Shown piece by piece: positions 42,613 to 54,179 of a DNA stretch of 64,000 nucleotides. Made by a program: the position numbers and the translations under genes. The first letter of the stretch is position 1; each line of letters begins with the position of its first letter. Source of the DNA: Diplolepis rosae (Eukaryota > Arthropoda > Insecta > Hymenoptera > Diplolepididae); assembly GCA_030998225.1 (NCBI GenBank), contig JAPYXD010000742.1:5084001-5148000 (forward strand). Direction: 5' to 3'. The notes under the pieces are model-generated. The model made no database searches, had not been told where the DNA came from, and saw only the letters and a program-made list of their open reading frames with translations.

Positions 42613-43723
42613 CCGTGACCTGGCAACTCTTTAATGGCCACCCAACTAATTTTATTTCGGCTCGGAACGACCCGAAATAAAATATTTTCTTAAATACAGT
42701 CACCCTGGTTAGCGACGAAAATTTATTTTGCAACAATGATGAGACTCGAAATTCTAAAGATCAACACAAGGCGAGGTCAAACAATGTCACAACAGATTAC
42801 CGGGTAAATAATTAGAACACGAGAATTTAATCAAATAACATGAAACGGCTTAACAAGATTTATTAAAATTTGCATCATGACTCGATATAAGTTATAATCG
42901 AACTCGCGAGCAAGAGAGAGAAGAGAAGAGAGGCGAAGTGGCTGCGGTGCATGTGACAGACGCCATAAAACGTTCAAGTCAATTTATACTTATGCTCGGA
43001 ATTCCGAGCCACTTGCCAAGAGAAAATTTAACCAAAGTCACTCACGCTACCTGTATGATATCCTCCAAGATCGGGTCGTACTTCAATACGAACTCGCCTT
43101 CCATTTTGAGTAGTCTTAAAATCCAACGTCTTCCTTAAAATTTCGGTCGAACAACAACAAAAGGACCTGTCACCAGTAGTCGCAGGACAAGAGTGACGAT
43201 GGCCGACGCGACGCTGACAGAATTCCCGACCTGCCCCACGAATTACATGCGTGACCCAATCGCGGACCTGGAAGCAGGTCACATGTCAAACATCCAATAG
43301 ACGATTAGGCAACTCGTGCCTAGTATAATAATTGCCCTCGGCAAATAATTTTCATCAACACGCGGTTCTATCAGTTACAACGAACGGCGCGTGTGGCATA
43401 TTGACACCAATATTATTAGTGTTCATTCACATCAAACTGCATAAATTTAGTATCACAAAATGTCTAAGATACTAAATATCAAGCCCAAGGGTCCAACGAT
43501 CGATGGTGGCGATAATCGAAGCGTCGATCCATCGTGGCTCGAAACTCGACATGGCGGCCAGTGCTGATACATTAGTGTATTTCGAGTGCTCTCGGGTGAC
43601 GACGAAGTGCGGGCTCTCGTCTTACGACTTTTTCCCCAGGGACATAACCCCACCTGTCATTCCGGTGAGTTTACTAAGTTAAATATTTTCCATGTGACGG
43701 GTAAAATTTACCACGTCACAGTC
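42613..43723 (-). mobile_element. Candidate solo LTR inserted in a Penelope element
   Basis: On the minus strand it begins TGTGACGTGGTAAATTTTAC and ends near ACCTGCA. It has an AATAAA signal in the second half and no TE protein. The Penelope reading is interrupted exactly here. A clear target duplication was not found, so the limits may be off by several bases. Confidence 0.5.
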
Positions 43724-43970
43724 TCTAATTTCTGTTTTCAAAAGTTTTTTTAAATAATGTTGATTTAAATTATAAAAATCTTTTTTACCTAAGTTACTGT
43801 AAAAGTGAACATTTTTTTGACGCTTATCAAAATTTAATAGATGTTGAGGAAATACATCATTACTCCTGCAAGCTAATAAAAATTGTCGTTTGGAAGTAGA
43901 CTCAGCGAGACGTCGGTTATTTGAAGTCCAATTTTTGAGGTGATTCTTGGTTAGTTGTCCGTAATGACTT
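43724..43970 (-). pseudogene. Penelope-like N-terminal region, first half
   Basis: Minus strand: NHLKNWTSNNRRLAESTSKR, FLLACRSNDVFPQHLLNF and FYNLNQHYLKKLLKTEIRD without stops, then the LTR-like insertion. This is typical text for the poorly conserved N-terminal part of Penelope proteins. Confidence 0.55.
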
Positions 43971-44960
43971 TCAATATATAAGAAGAACTTTGGCGTTTTT
44001 GATGATAAAGGACAAAAATAATTGCTCTCCTTTATTTTATTACAGATTTGTAGATGACACTATTCTGTGTGTACAAAAGAAATTTATTGACTTGGTTTTA
44101 AACATTTTTAATTCACAAGACAAAAACTTACAATTCACCTTTGCGGTTCAACAAAATAATCAAATTAACTTTCTGGACTTGTCATTAATTATAAAATAAA
44201 ATAATTTCTAATTGGTTTTAAAAACCTACCTCATCAAATAGAACAATTAATTACTTTTCCAATCATCCAATTTGTGAGAAAAAAAAATTGTTTATAACTT
44301 AGTTGACCGAGCGATATCTTTATCTCAGAAAACCTTTCATAACGCCAATTTGGAGATTGTTAAACAAATATTATTAAACAACGATTATCCCAATAGCTTC
44401 ATCGATAAAAATCCGTATGAATAAAATTAAATACAGCTCTCCAAATTCCCCAGATAAAAAAAACCGTTTAGATTTATACAGACATCAACCAAAGGTATGT
44501 TTGCCATACAACGTAACAAACTTCACTAAATTGTCTAATATTTTTGAAAAATACAATATGTCAACTATCCCAGTCGTTAACAAAACTTTGATATCAATAA
44601 TAAAATTAGGTAAAGACTCCACAAACAAATGGGAACAAACTAATATTGTGTACAAATTCAATTGTAAAAATTGCCCTGCGACTTATATTGGTGAATCTAA
44701 GAGAGCATTAAGAGTCCGTATTAATGAACACAAAAATAAAAAAAAACAGTGAATCCGTAGTCTGTGAACATCAATTGGAATTCAACCATGAATTTGATTG
44801 GGAAAATACCAAGATTGTTGATTATGTCTCTGACTATCGGAAAAGATTAACATTAGAAATGATCCATATAAAATTTAATAAATTTATTATAAATAAAAAA
44901 GAAGACATATTTACATTGAATAGAATTTATTTTTCATTACTTAATAGATTAAATTCATGA
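43971..44960 (+). pseudogene. Penelope-like RT end and GIY-YIG endonuclease
   Basis: Plus strand, opposite to the neighbouring Penelope piece. RT palm YYRFVDDTILCVQKK (FVDD at 44047-44058), then FAVQQNNQINFLDLSL, a frameshift, and RTINYFSNHP...LSQKTFHNANLEI, all conserved in Penelope. The GIY-YIG domain follows: IVYKFNCKNCPATYIGESKR, RINEHKN, a frameshift at an A9 run near 44742, then EFNHEFDWENTKIVDYVSDY. The upstream RT is missing. The enzyme would nick target DNA and reverse-transcribe; this copy is broken. Confidence 0.85.
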
Positions 44961-45267
44961 TAGCTTTCCAGCTGATGTCTGTTTACATTTCAAATTCTAT
45001 GTTTACAATAACTTTTGTCAATATTTAAAGTTAACTGTTTGAATCTAATAATTTAGTAGACAAAGTGTCGTCGACTCCATGACATCACGTCATTTTATTA
45101 GTAAAATCATGACTTTTATATTCTAATTTTATATTCTCGACAATACTCATCATGAGTTAACCTTCTTTTATGAAGGTAAAATTTAATAATTTTGTTTATG
45201 TTTTTGATATTAATTTAATTTAATTTTTCTTGTGTGTGACAATTTTACTATTTGGTATTTTTTTAAT

Positions 45268-45320
45268 TTAATAAAGCCTGATGAGGTTGGCAAACGCATA
45301 GCCAACGAAACGTCGCAATA
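45268..45320 (+). ncRNA. Hammerhead-ribozyme-like motif of the Penelope pLTR
   Basis: CTGATGA (45278-45284), a stem II of GTTGGC/GCCAAC (45286-45291 with 45301-45306) closed by a 9-base loop, then GAAA (45307-45310) and CGTC (45311-45314), with GC/GC pairing at the base of stem I (45276-45277 with 45315-45316). Hammerheads with a minimal stem III (ACGU, thought to work as dimers) are known in Penelope-like elements. One unpaired G (45285) lies between the core and stem II and may weaken activity. Confidence 0.65.
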
Positions 45321-45558
45321 ATTTTGACATTATGAAGAGTTTTCTTCTTTATATTTGACCCTCATTGATCGCAAACCAGCATCTTTTATAACTTTAGAGA
45401 TATAGTTTGGTTGCCTTATACCGTCTATTTCGCATGTCTGCTCATTATCATCAAAAGTCCATCAAATTTTGTATTCATAAGCCCTAGCAGCTCACGTCCC
45501 AAGTCGCGCCAGGTTAAGGTCTATCTGATTAAAAGCTAAATTTGATAAAATAAAAATA

Positions 45559-46180
45559 TTGGGTTGGCAACAAAGCCATTTTTTTTCTTTTCATAATTTT
45601 CAAAGCAAGTTTATTAATACAAATAACAAACATCAATCAATTATGTATTGACCATTTTGAAATGACCTTTTGCCATTTTTTAGTCAGCTTCATGCATAAT
45701 TCCGCTTTCGTAGAAAGTTTGGTTCTTAGAGGCAGAAACTGAATCAACTTATTTTTAACAGCCTCATTTGAATCGAATTTTTTTCCATTTAAATGGTTTT
45801 GAAATGAACGGAATAAATGATAATCGGATGGTGCAAGGTCAGGACTATACGGTGGATGAGGCATCACTTCCCAGCCTAACTTCAGTAATTTTTTGCGGGT
45901 GACCAAAGATGTATGTGGTCTGGCGTTATCTTGATGGAAGATGACGCCTTTAAGAGTTGCCAGTTCTGGCCGCTTTTCCTTGATTTCTTTGTCAAATTTC
46001 ATTAGCTGGCAACAGTAGACATTTAAATTGATGAATATCGGCAGTGAATCGCAATTTGAAATTCGTTTGGTGAGTTGAATTTTGTTCATTTTGTGAGGAA
46101 CCCAAATATTGAGCTTATTAACGTAACCAAGTAAACACACACACAACCAGTTTGGAAGCGTACGTGAAGTCAAATCAGCT
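45559..46180 (-). mobile_element. Mariner, 5'-truncated copy
   Basis: The left TIR TTGGGTTGGCAACAAAG follows TA at 45557-45558. The minus-strand frame 46173-45637 keeps WVPHKMNKIQLTKRISNCDS, FHQDNARPH (second Asp), PYSPDLAPSDYH (third Asp) and a C-terminus. The centre with the first Asp and the whole N-terminus is missing, and no right TIR was found. Confidence 0.8.
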
Positions 46181-46480
46181 GTATAAAACCATGAATGTTA
46201 TTTATTAAAAATGTTATTAAATCAACAAAGACATTTTTTTAACTTTTAATAATAATCGTTGACATCAAACCATTCAAATGCATATCACAGTTGCTCAATG
46301 ATGGTTAGGTTTAAATTGCAACGTTGCACGACGTACGCGTCTGCCCCTGGCATAGCATTGGTGACTATACGTATGCACACATACTGCGAGTTCTAAGCCA
46401 GTTGCGCACTACAATTTTCACCACGCGAGACTATGAAATTTGTTCAACACAAGAGGATAAAGTTATCTAATTTATTACTA
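46181..46480. other. Spacer between two mariner copies
   Basis: No feature recognised. Confidence 0.4.
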
Positions 46481-47129
46481 TGAGGTTGGCAATAAAGTCA
46501 TTTCGTTTTTTTCATGATTTTCAAAGCGTTTATTAATACAAATGAAAAACATTAATCTATTATGTATTGACCATTTTGTGAATCTTTCAGTTAGCTTCAT
46601 ACATAATTCCGCTTTCGTAGAAAGTTTGGTTATTTTAAATGTCTTTCAACGCATGTATGTGATATGTTAAGCTTCTCTGCAATCTCTCGTGTCGTCCTAC
46701 GCCGGTTCTTTTCTATCATTGCTTTCATTTTGTCGTCGTTTACTTCAGTTGAGCGTCCAGAGCGTGGTGCATCTTTGAGCTCAAAATCTCCGGAACGCAA
46801 ATGAGCAACCTAACTCTGGCACTGGCGTTCTGTTAATGATTTTTCACTATAAACATCATACAACTTTTTGTGAGCTTGCACTGTGTTTTTACCTTTTCGT
46901 AAGTAATGAAGTAAGCTGTGACGAAAATGACCGTCTGGAATCTTCATTTTAAATCAATGCAAAACAATAAATAAAAAACAAATTTCAAAACTTTTTGTTT
47001 ACTGAATAATCTATAAAACGTCAGCTACCAAATACCATATACGATCTGAAGTTTGAAATGCAGAAGAACGACTTTGGACGACTAAAGTCATCCAGCGGAA
47101 AAAGCGCAATAACTTTGTTGTCAACCCAA
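46481..47129 (-). mobile_element. Mariner, internally deleted, both TIRs
   Basis: 649 bp with TIRs TGAGGTTGGCAATAAAGTCA and TGTTGTCAACCCAA, and TA on both sides (46479-46480, 47130-47131). Minus strand: an N-terminal piece MKIPDGHFRHSLLHYLRKGK through the helix-turn-helix TTREIAEKLNISHTCVERHL, then a direct jump to the last 40 residues. One stop interrupts the N-terminus. It is the same family as 45559-46180. Confidence 0.85.
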
Positions 47130-47131
47130 TA

Positions 47132-47524
47132 GAAAAGAAGTCCAATTAAATTGGCTCCCAACGTGAGGGAAGCGAAGAATATTTTGTCAAAGTTTTGTGA
47201 ATAATGAACTTATTGCTTGTCAAATTCTCTAAAATAATATATTGTATAGAATTTTGAAATCAAAGTGTAAGTGCATGAGTCATACTTCGCCTGCTGTTTG
47301 AATGCACAGCGAATGTTTGTGAACACAGGTTTCGACTATGCAAAGGTTATGCTAAATTCCCTATACCTTTGCAACCTTCATCTTTTCTATTGCTTTGAAA
47401 CGAAGCATGCATTTAATATAAAGTACTATTATAATTGATTTAATATTATTGGAAAAAGTGATTAACAATATTAGATTTTGTGATAAAACTCATTTGAAAT
47501 TTCGATTAAAATTTTGGAGTAGAT
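47132..47524. other. No gene recognised
   Basis: AT-rich sequence before the split ORF; nothing supported. Confidence 0.35.
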
Positions 47525-48319
47525 ATGTTCAAAAGTTTTCGTAATAATCCTTTCCCATTTAAAGTTGTTGATAGTTCAAATTTAGTTAAAAATTGGAAAC
47601 CTGCTATAGATTTACACACGTCGTTTGCCTTTTATGCTAAAAAAATAAAATTTTCAATTCCAAAGTATGTTTACCTTACATATTTGCAGAATGGCATTGT
47701 GAAAGGTTTCCGGAATTATTTTGAAGAAGAATTACAAACGTTTTCTTTTATTGAAATCTCACCTAAAAATCTCACTGAAGCTGTAAATAAATTGATTAAA
47801 ATCGATATTATAGAAATGAACAAGGCAAAAATACATACCAAATTTTCAAAAATGGTGCGATTCTGATAAATCATGAATCATTTTTTTAGGAAAAGGATTC
47901 TCTACAACTTTAGCGTTTCCGATTTTTGAAAATGAATTAATTATTATCAAATTCAGCAATTTGTTTATAAAAATTTCGTTTTGGAAAATTGTTTTTTAAT
48001 GATTTCAACTATTAAAGAATTTATTTTCAAAAATCGGAAACGCTAAAGTTGTAGAGAATCCTTTTCCTAAAAAAATGATTCATGATTTATCAGAATCGCA
48101 CCATTTTTGAAAATTTGGTATGAAGCGATAATAAGGAAATATCCTATTACAAAAAACATTATTAAAATATTATTTTTCATAATTTTTGAATTTTTTTTAT
48201 TAAAAAGAGTGTCTTTCCTTACATATGACACGGCTGATGATATAATTACCAGTCTTGAAATCATAGAAAAACTTTTTTTTCCAGAGACTGATTTTTGGCG
48301 CAACAACTACCTTAACTGA
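47525..48319 (+). pseudogene. Unknown ORF split by a palindromic insertion
   Basis: The first half (47525-47837, MFKSFRNNPFPFKVVDSSNL) and the second half (48119-48319, YEAIIRKYPITKNIIKILFF to NNYLN) are both open but in different frames, with the palindrome 47838-48118 between them. The second half has a hydrophobic segment. I do not recognise the protein. GAAACGTC follows at 48351-48358, a sequence often seen at Penelope ends, so a retroelement origin is possible. Confidence 0.4.
47838..48118. mobile_element. 281-bp foldback element, 96-bp perfect arms
   Basis: Arms 47838-47933 and 48023-48118 are identical inverted copies beginning CCAAATTTTCAAAAATGG, with an 89-base AT-rich centre. TA is present on both sides (47836-47837, 48119-48120). 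No coding capacity. The perfect match of the arms indicates recent origin or gene conversion between arms. Confidence 0.8.
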
Positions 48320-50360
48320 ATATAGCGACTGAACTTATAACGGGTAGCATGTCCGCTGAAACGTCAAAATAGAATGAACCTTATCAAGGTGGACCCAAGG
48401 ATTCAGGATTACCCTCGGCGACACGGCGTTATTAATGATGTCTTCAGAAAGAGCGCCTCGCTTCTCCTGACGCCATATTTATAAATTTTCTACCCTGAAA
48501 AAAAAGAAAGCTTACATGCATACGAAAGCGAAGCAAGCAAAGGGTTCCAGCTAGGATGATAGGATTCGAGAGTGTCGGATCAGGTATTTGGAAGGTTAGG
48601 AAAACTTAACCTACATGGAAAGCTCCTGCATTTAAAAGTCATCAAAATAAATTAGGCAATTTAAAAAAATAAGAATGCTACAAATTTATTCAAAATAAAG
48701 GACAAAGCCCTGACTCGACACAATCCAAAAAAGGGATTAAACAAAAAATGGATTTAAACCAATGTGGTGTCCAGCGCCTGAAAGCTTACAAGAGTCAGAA
48801 GGCTATAAAAGAGCCTGAGAGAGCTACACATGTTACGTGAACTACATCAAAATAATTGCCCGGAATATGGTTTCAAAGACTTACCGGGCTTCTGGCCGTT
48901 ATTACGCGCCTCAACGCCAGGCAACAGATGAGCTGAAGCGTCCCTAGGTCAGCTTGCCCCATTGGCTTAAAACGTTGAGGGGTGAATTTGAATTACGAAG
49001 GGTTCGCAATATGAATTACGGCAATTACGATGTGAACAATCCGAATTGGATAATATAATAATATTAACTTATTATATTATATTATACTTAATATAATAAT
49101 ATCATTGCAATATGTTAACGAGTATAGTAATTAATAATTTCTCGCAGCGATCAAAACCCCAGAACTGATCTCAGCTCTCAGACTATCATTAACAATTTCA
49201 AGGTTTTGAGATTTAGAGTGCTTGGGCTGGATTCTGTCGTTGTCGGTCGAGGGAAAGTATAACGTAATTTACCGCGTTAAAAACTAATGAGTCTGATAGT
49301 GATGAAAATAAAGCGTTAAAAATTGTATTAGTTTCGTAAAAACTGTATTAGTTATATTCGTATTTATATATTTTATTTTATGAAGAATATGAAAATTATA
49401 TTTTTTTGTATAAATATTATTTGACAATTATATTGTAAAGGTTGTAGAATTAAAAATAAATATATGCTAAGCAATCAGGTAACTACATATTGGATGATTA
49501 ATTTTTGTAAAAATAACTTTTTTTCGTGCAGTATTCGCAAAAAGGTCGTAACCCTATTTTTTCAAAGGTGCATTATTTTAAATGAACAAGTTATGACCCA
49601 AATAAAACAATGTTGGAACTTGCAGAAGAGTATTTAAAATAAAGCTGTAGAATTTTATAAAATTTTATCGTACAAATCCTAAGTTATTAAGTTTTTTTTG
49701 TTTTTCTTAAAACTATATTTTTGAAATTACGTCGCTTTTCCACCCGATCCCTCATATGTTGAAAGTACCCAGTTGATTGGACACTTTAACAAATTCACCC
49801 AAGAAAAATGTCGCCAACATGACATGTTGACCCAAGGCGAACTTTGCAAAAAAATGCACATTGCATTCTATGCTTGCATACCTTGTTCTTACATACATAA
49901 GTACATATTGTAAAAAGGGAGGCAGTGCTTTTAAATTGCCTGCTCTTCGCCACTCTTGTTTCACAATAATCTTATTTATAGTTATAAGAAAATAAACTCC
50001 TCGTCATTTTGAGATTCGACGTGTTGTAGATTTTCTTAGCTAGTTAGTACTTAACTAACTAGAATTATAGCTTTGGATCGCGACACACTATTATTACTTT
50101 CGGCCAAACGTCCACCGGCGAGCTTATATGTAATCAAAACCCGAAACTTAGCGGTGAGAGTATTTTTGGAATACTCTCAGACTCAAGATCCCGCGTTTGG
50201 CTTCCATCAAAAAGAAGATTTGTTATTGTTAACGTCCGCGCAATTGAAATTTCCAATTTGTAGACCTAGCTAGGTCTTTTTACGAACATAGGTCAACTAG
50301 CCAGGTGATAGGCGCGCTTGTTTCAAACCGCAGACGGGCAAAGTCCGAGTAGTTCTGGTT
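48320..50360. other. No gene recognised; AT microsatellite
   Basis: Contains an AT-rich TATAATA/TTATATTA run at 49050-49110 and two short palindromes: CTAGTTAGT...ACTAACTAG near 50040-50062 and GACCTAGCTAGGTC near 50262-50275. No supported protein. Confidence 0.4.
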
Positions 50361-50369
50361 GGTAGCATG

Positions 50370-50530
50370 TTGCTCGAGAAATTGCGAATTTGATTGAGTT
50401 TAGATTTACCTCGAAGACTCGTATTGATGATGCTTAGGTGGGGAATTCTGATGCTTTTGAATGCATGATATTGGGAAGGGATTTTATGCTGACCGGTAAT
50501 TTTGCAATCACCGATTGCTCAAATAATTGG
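50370..50530 (+). pseudogene. Possible gypsy protease-end fragment
   Basis: Plus strand reads ARELANLIEFRFTSKTRIDD, a stop, then DAFECMILGRDFMLTGNFAI and TDCS. This resembles the ILGxDFL block that follows retropepsin in gypsy polyproteins. The active site is not visible. Confidence 0.35.
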
Positions 50531-51119
50531 TAACCTAGTTGCCATTACCCATTGCCAAGTAAAATTTTGATGAAGTAGCTATTTCTTATTTTGTTGAAAT
50601 AATTGAAGCACATGTCATGATACCAAGTTTTTTATAAAGCAAACATCGATGTTAACCTATTTAATCGATCCTCTTGATTATTAATTATGGATTTGATACC
50701 TTAGCTATTTTTCATAATTAGAAAAATAATGGTTCAGATCATTTTTAGAAATAGAATATACACTGGGTATGGTAACTTGGAGCTATCCAAATTCTGTTCA
50801 CTATATTGAAGCACTTTGATACTTTTTTGTATAACAAAAACAAAATAGGAGATTTCGGCATTGAACTGACGGATGCAATAAGGGCATTTCCGTTGGGAAA
50901 GGCTGGAAAGTATTGTCCAGACGCGTGACGTCACAGCAAAAATTAAAACTCTAAATTCAAACAAAATATATATTTATAATGATACATCTTGACCAATGAA
51001 TTTCGAGTTTTAATTTATGCTGCGTTTGCCAGCATGTAATGGAAGTTTTCCTTAATCTCGTATATTAAATTTAAAATACTTTTGCCAAAATTTGAACGTT
51101 TATTAAAAAAAAACATGTA

Positions 51120-52060
51120 CATTAGTATTATTCAAAGTATTGCCCATCTGAAGCTATGACTTTTTCCCATCTTTCTGGAAATTTGTGGATTCCATCCCAA
51201 AAGAACTGTACCGGTTTGGCGGCCAAGTATGAATCAAGCCAATTTTGATACCCTGTTCTGGTGTGAACTGTGTTCAAGTAAGGGCGTTCTGTATCGACCG
51301 GAACAAATGGTAGTCAGAAGGGGCAAGGTCTGGGCTATAAGGCGGGTGGGGTAAAACTTCACATCCACTGTTTTTCAAATAGTTTTTAACCGGAATAGCA
51401 ACATGGGGCCGAGCGTTGTCATGATGGAAAGTTATTGCCTCGTGTCTGGTCGCATATCCCGGGCGTTTTTCGGCTATTTCTCTCTTCAAACGCCATGGAT
51501 ATTCGGCTTTGCCGTTGATTTGGCTGGTTGGCCGGGTTTCACATATGATTTTTTGCGCTGAGGGTTGTCGCAATGGGTCCATTTTTCATCACCAGTAACA
51601 ATTCGATGCAAAAATGACTTATTCTTGTGGCGTTCCAGCAGCATTTCGGACATGCGAAACCGCCTTTCAATGTCTCCCGGCTTGAGTTCATGTGGAACCC
51701 AATTTCCTTGCTTTTGAATGTATCCGTCTGCTTTTAAACGTTTTGAAATGGCTGCTTGAGTGACTTCCAAAGATTCTGCGAGCTCTTCTTGTGTTTGGGA
51801 ACAATCTTCATGGAGTAATGCTTCCAGTTCTTTATCTTTAAACTTTTTTGGCCGCCCAGGACGTTCTTCGTCTTCGATGCCAAAATCACCACTTTTAAAT
51901 AGTGCAAATCACTTTTGGCACGTTTGTTCAGCTAGAGCATGTTCACCATAAACTTCCACGAAAATACGATGACTTTCGGCAGCAGTTTTCTTCATATTAA
52001 AGTAATGCAGAAGAAATCCCCGCAAAAACACTTTTTCAGGCACAAAGTTCGATATATTTA
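51120..52060 (-). pseudogene. Mariner transposase, internally deleted
   Basis: Minus strand: an N-terminus ISNFVPEKVFLRGFLLHYFN whose start codon appears as ATA, a HTH with ELAESLEVTQAAISKRLKAD, then WVPHELKPGDIERRF, the first Asp in VTGDEKWTHCDN, and a jump after KPNIHG to REIAEKRPGYATRHE. The second and third Asp follow as FHHDNARPH and SPDLAPSDYH with 34 residues between. The end is ERWEKVIASDGQYFE. The deleted centre and one stop (after AEQTCQK) make it inactive. Confidence 0.85.
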
Positions 52061-52199
52061 AGTAAAAAAAAAATTATTGTTGTTTACGCTTCAAATGAAT
52101 GAGATATACTGAAAAAGACGCACAATGACAGTAGCTTTCCAACGCATGTTTGGAATATTGGAACGATGGAATAATAATCAAGTTACGCCATCTCTTAGT

Positions 52200-52529
52200 A
52201 AACCGCACGAATTAAGTTATAGATCCAATACTAAAGTGTCACGTCCCACGACTTTACCACCTCAAGTAACAAACAAAGTAAGGAACCATTGAAGGAGTCA
52301 AGGCAACATTACCGGGAGCGTGATTTTATTGACGCAAGTTATAGCCAGATCTACAGATCAACAGAATGATCAATATGGAATTACCATGTGTCGTTATAAT
52401 ACTCACACATGATAACAAATCGACTGACCCAGAAAGAAGGTGAATGAAGCCCTACAGTACCAACGAACTACTACATGCACTTAGTACTATAGACTATTAC
52501 TTTAGAAGATTTTGAGGAAAGAGATTCTC
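52200..52529. other. Possible LTR/leader region of the next gypsy
   Basis: TGTCACGTCCCACGAC at 52241 recalls TGTCACGTCCTGTGAC at 55167, which may be LTR starts of related elements. Not proven. Confidence 0.25.
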
Positions 52530-54173
52530 AAAATGTAACAAGACAATCAATAAATTAAAAAACTTAAGTGATGAAGATTTATCTAAGAAAATTCTAAATA
52601 GATTCTTAAAAACCGACAATTTTTTCGACAATCCATACAAATTTTTTAACATAACAGGTGGAGAGAGAATAGAATGTATCAAAAAACTTCTTCGTTTGGA
52701 TCATTTAAATCAAGACGAATACGAACATGTAGAAAGATTAATTATTAACAGTGCAAACAGATTTCAAATCCCAGGAGAACCACTTGAAGCTATTAACGTT
52801 TTGCAACATTCGATTCCAAACATAGATGTTTCTCCAATTTTTTCAAGACAATATAGATTTCCCCCTGTTCACAAAGAAGAAATTACAAAACAAGCTGACG
52901 AATTATTAAAAAATAAAATAATAAAACCTTCACAATCACTCCAGTTTTTATTGTTTCTAAAAAACCCGATTATAAAGGTAACATAAAATGGAAAATGGTT
53001 CTTAACTTCAGAAAACTTAATGCAAAAACAAACGGAGATTCTTACCTACTACCTGACATAAATGATATACTCGATTCACTCTGATCTACTAGATATTTTT
53101 CAGTATTCGATTTAGCTAGTGGTTTTCACCATATAAAATGGATCCTAAAGACTCTTGTAAAACTGCATTTTCTACACCTCATGGCCATGATGAATTTGAT
53201 AGAATGCCTTTTGGTTTAAAAACCGCTCCTGCAAGTTTTCAAAGGTTAATGTATATTACTTTCACTGGATTAATAGGAACAGAACTCTTTGTATATCTTC
53301 ACGACATAGTCATATTTTCTGATACACTAGAAGAACACGAGAAAGAATTTAATAATTTAATACAACTTCTTCGAAAGGCAAACCTTCATTTACAACCAGA
53401 CAGATGTGAATTTTTACGACCTGGAAAGAATTTCCAGTTGCAAAAACACAAAAGAATGTCAACAAAATTTTAGGATTAGCAGGATATTATCGTAGGATTT
53501 TCAAAATTGCCGACCCTCTTAATCAACTTCTAAAAAAAGATACTCCGTTCATATGGGCCGATAAACAGCAAATAGATTTTGATATTTTAAAATAAAAATT
53601 ATGTGAAGAACTATTGTTACAAAGATCCGATTTTTCTTAATCCTTTGTTCTCATAACGGATGCCTTAGCATACGCAATAGGAGGCATATTATCACAAGGT
53701 TGAAATAGGCAAAGATAAACCAATAGCATATGCTTCGCGTAGTTTAAGTGACACTGAGAAAAAATACGATACATATGAAAAAGAAGCACTTGCAATAATA
53801 TTTTGTGTTATTCATTTCCGTCCTTATTTATATGGAAGAAATTTTACCTTAGTAACTGATCATAAACCACTGGCTTTGTTTCAAAACTCTAAGTATCCTT
53901 GCTGATGAGTTTCACGTTGGAGGTTGAAACTTGCAGAATATGATTTTGACGTAGTATACAAAGCAGGAAATATGAATGTCAATGCAGACGGTCTTTCAAG
54001 AAACCCTATTGTTAATGAAGAAAAATTAAGAAATTTACACGAAGATGATGATGATACCTTTATGCCATCTCAAGAACAAATGAATCTTGATAAAACTTTT
54101 ATAAAAATTAATCAAGAAAATAATATCAAAAAAAGAAATAATTCCAAAAGAAAATATTTTAATCGATATTTAT
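52530..54173 (+). pseudogene. Ty3/gypsy RT and RNase H
   Basis: Plus strand, three main frames. 52696-52986: pre-RT and fingers (FQIPGEPLEAINVLQHSIPN, FSRQYRFPPVHKEEI). About 53090-53473: palm with FDLASGFHHIK (first Asp), FDRMPFGLKTAPASFQRLM and FVYLHDIVIFSD, where the catalytic YLDD reads YLHD. 53470-54175: connection (ILGLAGYYRRIF), RNase H with TDALAYAIGGILSQ, YEKEALAI, LVTDHKPL, and NVNADGLSRNPI. There are several frameshifts and stops, no integrase, and codon use is AT-rich as in the surroundings. Confidence 0.85.
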
Positions 54174-54179
54174 AGTCCA

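Noticed and set aside
42938..43138. Plus-strand ORF of 66 codons
   Set aside because: Lies in the LTR-like segment and has no recognisable similarity.
48331..48358. A second hammerhead near GAAACGTC
   Set aside because: No CTGATGA core upstream (CTGAACT instead) and no convincing stem II.
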